Of a stretch of 9,966 bases of DNA, positions 1 to 6,987 are shown piece by piece. Under the pieces are notes generated by a model. The model had not been told where the DNA came from. It saw only the letters and a program-made list of their open reading frames with translations, and did no database searches. The translations under genes were made by a program, and so were the position numbers. Each line of letters starts with the position of its first letter. Position 1 is the first letter of the stretch. The stretch comes from Candidatus Melainabacteria bacterium. Its GTDB lineage: Bacteria > Cyanobacteriota > Vampirovibrionia > LMEP-6097. Location: positions 1 through 9,966 of the forward strand of contig JAPPOW010000150.1 in the NCBI GenBank assembly GCA_028817775.1, given 5' to 3'.

Positions 1-1
1 T

Positions 2-1210
2 TCAAGAACTATTAGCTCACTTGAATCAATAAAATCAGCCAAAGTGCATCTAGCAATAGCTAAAAAATCTATCTTCAAAGACCAAAGATCAGAGACCAAA
101 GCTTCAGTCATAATCAGTCCAAACTTTGGTGCTCAATTAAAACAAGAACAAGTTAAAGGTATTCAACACCTAGTTGCTAGTGCTGTAGAGGGTCTTGAAC
201 CAGTGCTAGTGCAAATTACAGATCAAGCTGGTCATTCATTAGTCAAACTTACTGACAAAGATTCAGTCACCCAAACCAAAAATACTAGCAATGACAAAAA
301 ACTTAAATCTTACGAGAAAAAACTTGAAGAAGCGCTATTAGAAATGCTCTCTCCTATCCTAGGTGACGGCAATGTCTTAGTTAATGTTACAGCTGAAATG
401 AATTTTGATGAGTCAGAAGTTAATATTGAACTCTTCTCACCAACCATAGGTAAAGATGGTGAAAAAGCTACTCCTGTTGTAAGAAGTGAAAAGATCAGCA
501 AAGAAAGATATAAGGATGACAAACCTCGTAATTTTGGAACTGCAGGAACTCAAAACAATATGCCTAGCTTTGTCAATTCAACCAAGGGACAAAGCCCAGA
601 CAAAGACTACAATAAAGAAGACACCACTAAAAACTATGAAGTAAGCAAATCTGTAGAAAGAATCCGCAGAGCTAGTGGTCTCCTCAAAAAGCTTTCTGTT
701 GCAGTGGTAGTTAACAAAGAGCTTTCAGCTTCAGAGCGCAGTACACTTAGACAAACTGTACAAGTGGCTGCTGGACTGGATCTAGAACGTGGTGATCAAG
801 TAATAGTTACTGGTATTCGCTTCTCTTCCACCCCTTATTCTGACATGGCTAGTCAAGAAACTCTCAAGCATGTGGTTCAAATGGAGAAAGAAGCTAAGAT
901 CAAGAAATATCTCTCTGTTGCTCTCATCGCAGCAGTAGGGATTGGAATCTCGCTTATCCTTCTCTTCTCACTAACAGCCGGTATGGATAGCAGCAGAGCA
1001 AAAGAAATCGACAAATTACTTGAAGAAGAAGAAATCCCAATGCTCAAGAAGATCGATGATCGAATTCAAGAAGCAGAAGAAGCTTACCATAGACAACTAT
1101 CTCTTGAAGGCAACCGCAGTGTCACCGCAATGAAAGATGGACTTTCACAGATGGCAATGCAAGACCCTAAAGGAATAGCCAAAGGCTTACAGGCATATAT
1201 GAACGATTAA
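2..1210 (+). CDS. fliF: Flagellar MS-ring protein FliF, C-terminal part (5' end outside window)
   Basis: FliF forms the inner-membrane MS ring that anchors the flagellar rotor and houses the export gate. The frame is open to the window edge, and the residues before the first possible start (GTG at 44) already read as FliF, ending in SAKVHLAIAKKS like the family's SARVHLALPKxS. The gene is therefore cut by the edge. About 402 codons are present out of the usual 530-570. Visible in order are the end of the YscJ/FliF domain (to about 250), the periplasmic FliF C domain with NNMPSF (559-576) and NYEVSKSVERI (631-663), LSVAVVV (692-712), and a transmembrane helix at about 907-980. A charged cytoplasmic helix follows. 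The last 19 residues (MAMQDPKGIAKGLQAYMND) resemble the FliG-binding tail of FliF. The long periplasmic C domain rules out the type III secretion homologue SctJ. The stop is 4 nt before fliH, so the genes are surely co-transcribed. Confidence 0.95.
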   Translation, partial: SRTISSLESIKSAKVHLAIAKKSIFKDQRSETKASVIISPNFGAQLKQEQVKGIQHLVASAVEGLEPVLVQITDQAGHSLVKLTDKDSVTQTKNTSNDKKLKSYEKKLEEALLEMLSPILGDGNVLVNVTAEMNFDESEVNIELFSPTIGKDGEKATPVVRSEKISKERYKDDKPRNFGTAGTQNNMPSFVNSTKGQSPDKDYNKEDTTKNYEVSKSVERIRRASGLLKKLSVAVVVNKELSASERSTLRQTVQVAAGLDLERGDQVIVTGIRFSSTPYSDMASQETLKHVVQMEKEAKIKKYLSVALIAAVGIGISLILLFSLTAGMDSSRAKEIDKLLEEEEIPMLKKIDDRIQEAEEAYHRQLSLEGNRSVTAMKDGLSQMAMQDPKGIAKGLQAYMND

Positions 1211-1214
1211 TATT

Positions 1215-1946
1215 ATGAAATTCGCCAAAAAATCTAAAGCAATCATCAAAGCTGGTAGCTCCGCTATCGAGCCCAAATCAAGTGTTGCTATTGGTGGCAT
1301 GAATGAAAAATTAGTTGTGGAACGCAGAGGTGTGCTTGAAGAAATGACCAGCCAGGTTGAACAGGAACTTGAAGTCAAAGCACAAAATATCATCAAAGCG
1401 GCTGAGGCTAGAGCTCAAAACATTGTCAAAAGCGCGGAAGATCAAGCAGCAAGTGTCCAAGAAGCTGCTCACAACAAGGGCTATGAAGCAGGTTTAGCTC
1501 AAGCCAAAGCCGAGTGTGAGGCTGAAATTCAAGCTGTATTGAGCGAAACAGGTTCAATCCTCAAGGCAATTGAGCAAGAACGTGATGAGGCTTTGCATGA
1601 CGAAGAAGAAAGAATTTATCGATTGATCACTATCATTGCAAACAAAATCTTGGAGAAAGATCTAGAGATTAGTAAAGAAGCCTGTATTAGCTTCATTAAT
1701 AAAGCAATTAGAGAGCTAGAGCACAAAGCGGAAATCAATCTCATTGTTGGTCCAAGTATCGCAAGCAGGCTCAATGAACTCAAACCAAAACTGGTTGCTG
1801 AACACCCAGAACTACAACAACTAAACATCAGCACTGATAGCAATTTTGGCAATGGTGACCTAGTACTTGAATCAAACAAAGACAGGCTAGATCATAGGCT
1901 ACAAAGCAAATTGGATCTTTTACTTGAAGAAATTCTCAAAGCATGA
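1215..1946 (+). CDS. fliH: Flagellar export apparatus protein FliH (ATPase stator/regulator)
   Basis: FliH binds FliI as a peripheral stalk, regulates its ATPase activity and tethers it to the rotor/C ring in the cytoplasm. The 243-residue product is in the family's size range. The N-terminus is basic (MKFAKKSKAIIKAG). A long alanine- and charge-rich coiled coil follows at about residues 40-135, with two adjacent near-identical 11-residue units (56-66 AQNIIKAAEAR, 67-77 AQNIVKSAEDQ). The globular C-terminal domain carries the family-type ending GDLVLESNKDRLDHRLQSKL (214-233), equivalent to the GGCxxET...DASxxxxL region of FliH/SctL. The assignment rests mainly on this ending plus position between fliF and fliI. 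The protein contains no tryptophan, so the N-terminal Trp pair that enterobacterial FliH uses for docking is absent. ATG at 1215 is 4 nt after the fliF stop. No clear Shine-Dalgarno is seen, so translational coupling is likely. Confidence 0.85.
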   Translation: MKFAKKSKAIIKAGSSAIEPKSSVAIGGMNEKLVVERRGVLEEMTSQVEQELEVKAQNIIKAAEARAQNIVKSAEDQAASVQEAAHNKGYEAGLAQAKAECEAEIQAVLSETGSILKAIEQERDEALHDEEERIYRLITIIANKILEKDLEISKEACISFINKAIRELEHKAEINLIVGPSIASRLNELKPKLVAEHPELQQLNISTDSNFGNGDLVLESNKDRLDHRLQSKLDLLLEEILKA

Positions 1947-3244
1947 AATTAGACCTAGAACAACTTGAAGCCAAAATTGGCCAGGCTGATCTCAAACGAA
2001 GCCTTGGTAGAGTAACCAAAACCATTGGTCTAATCATTGAAGCAGATGGTTTGAATGTAGAGCTTGGTGAACTTTGTTATATCAAAACCAGTGAAGGAAA
2101 GATTAAGGCTGAGGTGGTTGGATTCAATGATGGCATTACTGAGCTAATGCCTCTCGGTGAGATCCACAAGATCAAGATGGGTGCCGAAGTAATTCCTAGT
2201 CGTAGACAAGTTTCAATCAAAGTAGGTCCAGAATTAATTGGCAGAGTGATCAATGCCTTCGGTGAAGCCTTAGATGACAAACCCCAACCTCGACTCAAAG
2301 AAGAACTGGCACAGTGGGGTGATAAAATTAATCCCCTACAGAAAGAAAGAATAACTGAACGCTTAAACTTCGGAGTCAAAGCAGTCGACGGCATGCTCAG
2401 TTGCGGCAAGGGACAAAGAATGGGAATCTTTGCAGGTTCTGGTGTTGGTAAGTCTACCCTCATGGGTATGATTGCTCAAAACTCAGATGCTGATATCAAC
2501 GTGATTGCTCTAGTGGGTGAACGTGCTCGCGAGGTTAGAGAATTTATTGAAGAAAGTTTAGGACCAGAAGGTCTCAAAAAATCAATCGTCATTGTTACTA
2601 CTGGCAATGAACCGAGCCTAGTCAGGGTCAAGGCTGCACTTTTTGCCCACTCAATTGCTGAACATTTTCGTGATCAAGGCAAAGATGTGATGCTAATGCT
2701 TGATAGTATTACCCGTGTAGCGCTGGCTCAACGCGAGATAGGTCTAGCAACAGGCGAACCACCTGCCACTCGTGGTTATACCCCAAGTGTTTTTGCACTC
2801 ATCCCTAGATTACTTGAAAGATCAGGTACTGGTGCTAGTGGCAGTATCACTGCTCTCTATACAGTACTGGTTGAGGGTGATGACCTCAACGAACCGGTCA
2901 GTGACCTGTGTCGCGGGGTACTAGATGGTCACGTCGTCTTGACTCGTGAGCTTGCCTACCAAAATCATTTCCCAGCAATTGATATTTTGCAGTCTGTAAG
3001 CAGGGTGATGCCAAGTATCACCAGCTCTGAACATTACAACAAAGCCAATGAAATCAAAGCTCTCATTGCTAGTTACCGTGATGCACAGGATCTAATCAAT
3101 ATCGGTGCCTATCAACAAGGCTCAAACCCAGATATCGATGCAGCCATTCAGGCTAAACCTCAAATTGATGCCTTTTTGAGACAAGGTATTACAGAGTTCA
3201 GTACTATTGAAGAAGTTCTAGAAACAATGAATGCCATTACTTAA
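1943..3244 (+). CDS. fliI: Flagellum-specific ATPase FliI
   Basis: FliI is the F1-like hexameric ATPase of the flagellar type III export apparatus, working at the cytoplasmic face of the export gate with FliH. The 433-residue length is standard. Residues 1-95 form the beta-barrel N-domain. Walker A is GSGVGKST (165-172), the catalytic glutamate is in VGERAREV (E193), and Walker B is DVMLMLD (248-254, D254). ATRGYTPSVF lies at 275-284. The ATP synthase alpha/beta signature PAIDILQSVS spans 344-353, followed by the arginine-finger position R354. The C-terminal helical domain is complete. All catalytic residues are intact. The start overlaps the fliH stop by 4 nt (ATGA), typical of translational coupling. 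FliI is preferred over the SctN name because the upstream gene is a full FliF-type ring protein. No fliJ follows; the next gene is on the opposite strand. Confidence 0.97.
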   Translation: MKLDLEQLEAKIGQADLKRSLGRVTKTIGLIIEADGLNVELGELCYIKTSEGKIKAEVVGFNDGITELMPLGEIHKIKMGAEVIPSRRQVSIKVGPELIGRVINAFGEALDDKPQPRLKEELAQWGDKINPLQKERITERLNFGVKAVDGMLSCGKGQRMGIFAGSGVGKSTLMGMIAQNSDADINVIALVGERAREVREFIEESLGPEGLKKSIVIVTTGNEPSLVRVKAALFAHSIAEHFRDQGKDVMLMLDSITRVALAQREIGLATGEPPATRGYTPSVFALIPRLLERSGTGASGSITALYTVLVEGDDLNEPVSDLCRGVLDGHVVLTRELAYQNHFPAIDILQSVSRVMPSITSSEHYNKANEIKALIASYRDAQDLINIGAYQQGSNPDIDAAIQAKPQIDAFLRQGITEFSTIEEVLETMNAIT

Positions 3245-4314
3245 AGTGGCAAAGCTACATTGACATCAGGAAAAATTAGATCATCTCCCGTAGAATAATC
3301 TAACCTTGAGTCAAGTTCTTGCCTTGCAGCTGCTTGATCAAAAACTTGATCTTCATCAAAAGAATCACTAATCACCGCTTGATAAGTATCAGTGATCACC
3401 AAAGGAGCAAAACCTCTTCTTGGCAAATGAGCTTCATCATGCAAGCCTAGAACTCTCAACCTAGTGTCATTAGTATCATGAGCAATAAAGCCGATCATTT
3501 GAGACGCACCAGCAGCTTGAAGAAGTTCTTCATCTGTACCCAAAACATGTTCCGGAAGCGGTGCAAGCCCAGTAGGTCCAATATCACCAGGCAAACCAGT
3601 GACTGACTGAACTGCCTCATCATATTCCATATTCGCTTCCTGGCTATCAGCCTCAGTCAAATGTTGTCTAAGCAACAAAAGCTGACCCAAAACTTGTTTA
3701 GCAAATTTTCTAAACTCTGTTTCCGTCTCAGCACTAATCGCCTTTGAATTACGCTGGGTAAATTCTTGCATCAGACCATCCAGAACATTTTTCAAAATAG
3801 CAAATATCTCTTTATCACTACCAATCTCTGGATCTAAAGAATTCCTCAAACTTGAATCAGAAATTCTATCTATCTTCTCTTCAGCATCAGCCGTAAGACT
3901 GTCTTTTTCGGCACCAGTAGGAAGAAAATCACAGACTCCACTAAAAGCTGAACTAATCCGATCAAAAATTCCCAAAGCAGAACCTTCTCGTGCCCGCTCC
4001 AAACCTAAAACGCTTGCAATATTAGAAAAAAGATCATTCTTTAATATATTGAAATTACGCTTACTGGGAATACCAGGTTCTAAACTTGTAAGCTCATCAA
4101 GCCAATCACATGTTTCACACAAAGCTGATACTGAAACGGCAAGAGCATCAGCATGCAAAACTAATTTATCAAAATTGCTTACCAATGGTAGCTCAGGCTT
4201 CTCCGCTCTTAGGGCCTCGACATCAGGGCTCTGCTCCATTATTGCTCGCCTCATTTGCGGCACAGCACTCTTCGATAAGTAATCTAAAGCTGATTTGACG
4301 GCATTAAAATCCAT
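3241..4314 (-). CDS. Unrecognised acidic cytoplasmic protein, 357 residues
   Basis: I do not recognise this family. The product has no signal peptide or transmembrane segment, so it is probably cytoplasmic. Residues 1-235 look mainly helical, with leucine/alanine-rich stretches at 48-75, 168-185 and 200-222. A glycine/proline-rich linker (about 239-255) separates these from a C-terminal part of about 100 residues with predicted strands (RLRVLGL, APLVITDTYQAVISD) and an acidic tail. Cysteines are few: C66 and C69 form a CETC pair, and C128 is isolated, too little to claim a metal site. The start is an ATG 37 nt downstream of leuD on the same strand. An extended -10-like element ends 6 nt before it. 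The stop codon overlaps the fliI stop on the other strand in a shared TTAA. Codon use and base composition look like the neighbours, so it is probably a real resident gene of unknown role. Confidence 0.75.
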   Translation of the reverse strand: MDFNAVKSALDYLSKSAVPQMRRAIMEQSPDVEALRAEKPELPLVSNFDKLVLHADALAVSVSALCETCDWLDELTSLEPGIPSKRNFNILKNDLFSNIASVLGLERAREGSALGIFDRISSAFSGVCDFLPTGAEKDSLTADAEEKIDRISDSSLRNSLDPEIGSDKEIFAILKNVLDGLMQEFTQRNSKAISAETETEFRKFAKQVLGQLLLLRQHLTEADSQEANMEYDEAVQSVTGLPGDIGPTGLAPLPEHVLGTDEELLQAAGASQMIGFIAHDTNDTRLRVLGLHDEAHLPRRGFAPLVITDTYQAVISDSFDEDQVFDQAAARQELDSRLDYSTGDDLIFPDVNVALPL

Positions 4315-4320
4315 GAGCCC

Positions 4321-4329
4321 ATATTAACA
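4321..4329 (-). promoter_or_regulatory. Candidate extended -10 element before the 357-residue gene
   Basis: On the minus strand the bases read TGTTAATAT: a TGn extension plus TAATAT, which matches TATAAT at 4 of 6 positions. Exactly 6 nt (GGGCTC) separate it from the ATG at 4314. If used, transcription would start at or next to the start codon, giving a leaderless mRNA. I see no good -35 at 16-18 bp (CCACAG at 17). This is the weakest of the four such sites in the window. Confidence 0.35.
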
Positions 4330-4351
4330 TTTATTTTAAACCGCTGTGGTA

Positions 4352-4876
4352 TTACGAATTAGCGCTAGCCCATTCTTTGATCTGTGGCACTTTTGAATCA
4401 AGAAACTTCATAAAACCACCCTTGAGAATGAATTCTTTTTTGAGTTCATCAAGTTCAAACTTATATTCTTTGCCGCCAGCTTTAAGTACTTGAGCTTCAA
4501 CATCAATCTCGACTTCATCAGCCTGAGCAATCTCTTCAATCTCAGTTTGACTAAGCTTGACCGGAGCAACAGCGTTGTTATAACAATTCTCCTCAAAGAT
4601 TCGAGCAAAACTTACTGCCACTACTGCTTTGAAACCTCTATCAGTGATTGCCCAAACTGCATGCTCGCGCGAAGAACCACAGCCAAAGTTCTCCAAAGTC
4701 AAAATGACCTCACAGTCATCATGCTCAATAGCGTCAAGTGGATTGTTTGGCAAATCCTCAAACAAATGCACTCCAAGACCTTGCTTAGAAATTCCAGTCA
4801 AGTAACGAGCCGGGATAATCTGGTCGGTATCAATATTAGAAGTAAGAACGCTAAGTGCTTTGGATTTGATTTGCAT
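4352..4876 (-). CDS. leuD: 3-isopropylmalate dehydratase small subunit LeuD
   Basis: LeuD pairs with the iron-sulfur subunit LeuC to isomerise 2-isopropylmalate to 3-isopropylmalate in leucine synthesis, in the cytoplasm. The 174-residue product carries the small-subunit (aconitase swivel) motifs NIDTDQIIPARYL (14-26) and FGCGSSREHAVWA (64-76), then the SFARIFEENCYNNAVAPV segment (89-106). It is shorter than enterobacterial LeuD (about 200) and close to the compact LeuD type. A homoaconitase small subunit is possible because the families are hard to tell apart without the large subunit. No leuC, leuA or leuB is adjacent, so LeuC must be encoded elsewhere. The ATG at 4876 lies 20 nt after the stop of the 401-residue gene. 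No Shine-Dalgarno is visible; a perfect TATAAT sits just upstream instead. Confidence 0.92.
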   Translation of the reverse strand: MQIKSKALSVLTSNIDTDQIIPARYLTGISKQGLGVHLFEDLPNNPLDAIEHDDCEVILTLENFGCGSSREHAVWAITDRGFKAVVAVSFARIFEENCYNNAVAPVKLSQTEIEEIAQADEVEIDVEAQVLKAGGKEYKFELDELKKEFILKGGFMKFLDSKVPQIKEWASANS

Positions 4877-4884
4877 AGGGGCAA

Positions 4885-4893
4885 ATTATAGCA
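4885..4893 (-). promoter_or_regulatory. Candidate extended -10 promoter of leuD (leaderless layout)
   Basis: The minus strand reads TGCTATAAT, a perfect TATAAT preceded by the TGn extension. Eight nt (TTGCCCCT) then lead to the leuD ATG. A start site 7 nt beyond the hexamer would leave a 5' leader of about 0-2 nt. No convincing -35 is present at the right distance, but extended -10 promoters often need none. It fills most of the 20-nt gap behind the upstream gene, so leuD could be transcribed on its own. Confidence 0.5.
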
Positions 4894-4896
4894 AGC

Positions 4897-6102
4897 CTAA
4901 TCAAACTTATAATTAAAACCTGCAAATTCTTGTGGAATAAGGAAATTTTGTTTCATCAGAGCAACTATCTTTTCAGGGAAACTGAGACTTTCATAAGCTC
5001 TGTCCAAAACCAAAGTCTGTCCTGGCTCAGTCTGAAAATGATCCAAGGCGGCAATCAAACCGTTGACTAAATCAGGAGAGAAATCCTCTGCATCCTCCTT
5101 AACCATTTTCTTGTCAGCAACAGAAAATCTAAAAACCCTTCTTTGAATTGTAAGCAAATATTCATCCTGCTTTGTTGGATCCTTGACAATAAGGCTCCAT
5201 AATTGAGGGACCAAACTTACTAGCTCATTAACTTCTTCTCCACTCAAAACCAGCGTTGCATTAGTCTGATCATGCCCAGTAGCACCCTGCGCCTTTACCT
5301 GCACAAAAGCATATTCATAAGGCAAAGCAGATTTAAGCTTCACCAAAGCATCAATCCCCAAGGCTTCTTCATGACTAGCTGAATTATAATCCAATGGCAA
5401 GTGTTCTGAAGCTGCTCTCACTGGCAAACCCGCCTCCCCACAAAGCTCAAAATCATTAATCAAATTTAAATCCTGCAATCTTGCCAGAGCCAAAGCCAGA
5501 CGTCGCTCACACCAAGACCCTAAACCAGGTCCTTGATTACTAACTCGGGGTGATCTGCCTAATTGTGCTAAGAACTCAATTTGCCTGGAGTCCAAAGCTC
5601 TATTACCAAGTAAGCTTTCAAACCATTCAACTGGAAAAACCAAAGCCTGTTTTTCATTGCGTCCTACTGGAATAATTTTTCTACGAGAGAAATTAACCCT
5701 AGCAAGTACTCGATCAGCTTTGAGCTCTGATTGCAAATAGCTAATATAGCTTTGCTCATGACGCCCAATATAAGGAAAGTCAAAATCCTTGAGGTAAAAC
5801 CTGCGTTCTGGGTCCATAGAATAACCCAAAACATATACCGGTGTTTTACCACTTCTAATATTGACACTTAGTTTTCTAGCTCTACTAACCCTTCGCGCAT
5901 AGTCAAAAGCTACCGGAACAGGCTCTCCTCTAATATCATGCAAAGCCTCCTGTATTTGTACGGCACGACCAAGACTAAAATTACCAGAATGAACATGGTC
6001 TCTCAAGCCTGGCTCCAAATGATGCATAGGAGAACGAGAGCGCCATCCGCTAACAAAAGGAACAGCAAACAAAGAAGCTTTAGGAAAGCTACTTATAACC
6101 AC
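4897..6102 (-). CDS. Unrecognised 401-residue protein with possible PD-(D/E)XK nuclease-like core
   Basis: I cannot assign a named family. No signal peptide or membrane segment is evident. The N-terminal 150 residues are rich in arginine and aromatics. The middle part contains a pattern like the Mrr-type PD-(D/E)XK fold: a helix with an acidic residue (GSWCERRLALALARLQ, E199), then GIDALV (D251), then after a 16-residue gap FVQVK (Q268, K270). In that fold the D and the (D/E/Q)xK dyad bind the metal and act in catalysis. This match is by eye and is an inference. The C-terminal 110 residues are helical with no motif I know. The start is taken as GTG at 6102, because in-frame codons upstream run into the TAA stop of the transporter gene at 6115-6117, leaving a 12-nt gap. 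A later ATG (M26) is possible. It lies between metabolic genes with no methylase or other defence partner. Confidence 0.75.
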   Translation of the reverse strand: MVISSFPKASLFAVPFVSGWRSRSPMHHLEPGLRDHVHSGNFSLGRAVQIQEALHDIRGEPVPVAFDYARRVSRARKLSVNIRSGKTPVYVLGYSMDPERRFYLKDFDFPYIGRHEQSYISYLQSELKADRVLARVNFSRRKIIPVGRNEKQALVFPVEWFESLLGNRALDSRQIEFLAQLGRSPRVSNQGPGLGSWCERRLALALARLQDLNLINDFELCGEAGLPVRAASEHLPLDYNSASHEEALGIDALVKLKSALPYEYAFVQVKAQGATGHDQTNATLVLSGEEVNELVSLVPQLWSLIVKDPTKQDEYLLTIQRRVFRFSVADKKMVKEDAEDFSPDLVNGLIAALDHFQTEPGQTLVLDRAYESLSFPEKIVALMKQNFLIPQEFAGFNYKFD

Positions 6103-6108
6103 TACTTC

Positions 6109-6138
6109 ATTATATTAGCCAGGTTCAATATGAATCAA
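6109..6138 (-). promoter_or_regulatory. Candidate sigma70-type promoter for the 401-residue gene
   Basis: On the minus strand there is TTGATT at 6138-6133 (4 of 6 against TTGACA), an 18-bp spacer, and a perfect TATAAT at 6114-6109. Six nt (GAAGTA) later comes the GTG start at 6102. With normal spacing the G of GTG would be the first transcribed base. The -35 lies inside the end of the cation transporter gene and the -10 lies in the 12-nt gap. The alternative is that the gene is read through from nuoN. Confidence 0.5.
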
Positions 6139-6987
6139 GACCTCTGCCTTACCAAATTTCTCGATAATCTTTCGTTCGACCTCATGACTCAAGTCATGTG
6201 CCTCGGTCAATGAATCGGTATCAAACCTAAGCTTCAGTTCGACAAAGTTACGATGGTGCCCCCGGCGAGAACGAAAACCAGTATAGCTAACTACCTTATC
6301 AGTAGACATTACCAATTCAGACAAATCTCGTTCTTTGATCCAAGCTTCATCAACCAAGATCGGAACGGTTTGGCGCAAGATGAGCCAACCACCACGAATT
6401 ATAACTGCAGCAATAATGATCCCAAGGAAAGGATCAAGCCAAAGGTGACCACGAGCAATAAAAAACACACTTGCCAGAATTGATATAGTCACCAAAATAT
6501 CAGAAAAAGTATGTGCAGCATCTGCCTGGAGCAACTGACTGTTCAGCCTTTTGCCAGCTTGGCTCTCATAAAACCAAACAAATATATTCACCAACAAAGT
6601 TCCTACCAGTAAATAAATCGTCAATTGATCTATCTGCGGGTAATCGCCCGGATTAAAAAATCTCACTATTGATTTCTCCAGGAGCTCAAAACTAGTAATC
6701 GCCAAGAAAGCTACTACTGCAAGTGCTCCCAAAGTCTCAAACTTTTCATGTCCGTAGGGATGCTTTTCATCTGGCGGTTCTGCAGCCAATTTAATCATCA
6801 CCAAAGCAATAATATTATTAAAGCTATCAATCCCTGAATGAATAGCATCACCCATGATACTAAGTGAGTGAGCCCGCAAACCAATCAAAAGCTTAACCAC
6901 AAAAACCAAGAGGTTCAAGAGCAAAATCCAACGAAGTATTGATCTTACTTCTCGTGAAACAAGGTCTTGTTCAAGCCTGACGTGCAT
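6115..6987 (-). CDS. Cation diffusion facilitator (CDF) transporter, probably zinc-type
   Basis: CDF proteins are inner-membrane proton antiporters that export Zn2+ and related divalent metals from the cytoplasm. At 290 residues this has the usual length. Six membrane segments can be seen at about 17-37, 42-66, 84-106, 121-141, 163-179 and 184-205. The transport-site pairs are H50xxxD54 in helix 2 (GDAIHSGIDSF) and H159xxxD163 in helix 5 (DAAHTFSD). An HD/HD pair is the arrangement linked in the family to zinc preference, while DD/DD is typical of manganese. HPYGHEKFE (76-84) is the conserved loop between helices 2 and 3. The C-terminal regulatory domain ends in VLIHIEPG and contains HDLSHEVERKI (264-274). 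The ATG at 6987 shares its A with the last base of the nuoN stop (TAATG), so it is very likely translated by coupling to nuoN. Substrate is inferred. Confidence 0.92.
   Translation of the reverse strand: MHVRLEQDLVSREVRSILRWILLLNLLVFVVKLLIGLRAHSLSIMGDAIHSGIDSFNNIIALVMIKLAAEPPDEKHPYGHEKFETLGALAVVAFLAITSFELLEKSIVRFFNPGDYPQIDQLTIYLLVGTLLVNIFVWFYESQAGKRLNSQLLQADAAHTFSDILVTISILASVFFIARGHLWLDPFLGIIIAAVIIRGGWLILRQTVPILVDEAWIKERDLSELVMSTDKVVSYTGFRSRRGHHRNFVELKLRFDTDSLTEAHDLSHEVERKIIEKFGKAEVLIHIEPG

Noticed and set aside
44..46. GTG as the true start of fliF
   Set aside because: The frame is open upstream to the window edge, and those residues already match FliF. A start here would lack the first membrane helix and half of the ring domain.
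2077..2463. 128-codon open frame on the minus strand
   Set aside because: It lies wholly antisense to fliI over the N-domain and Walker A. It is Pro/Ser/Leu-rich as expected of a shadow frame, with no start signal.
4049..4298. Two overlapping open frames (77 and 62 codons) on the plus strand opposite the 357-residue gene
   Set aside because: They conflict with each other and with the longer minus-strand frame, and have no start signals or recognisable features.
4315..4351. Terminator between leuD and the 357-residue gene
   Set aside because: The 37-nt gap is A/T-rich but has no stem-loop followed by a T run. I see promoter-like bases instead.
4490..4891. 133-codon open frame on the plus strand opposite leuD
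   Set aside because: It is antisense to strongly conserved LeuD motifs, and its translation looks like no protein family.
5938..6213. 91-codon open frame on the plus strand across the transporter and 401-residue gene junction
   Set aside because: It crosses the ends of two genes supported on the other strand and has no Shine-Dalgarno or domain.
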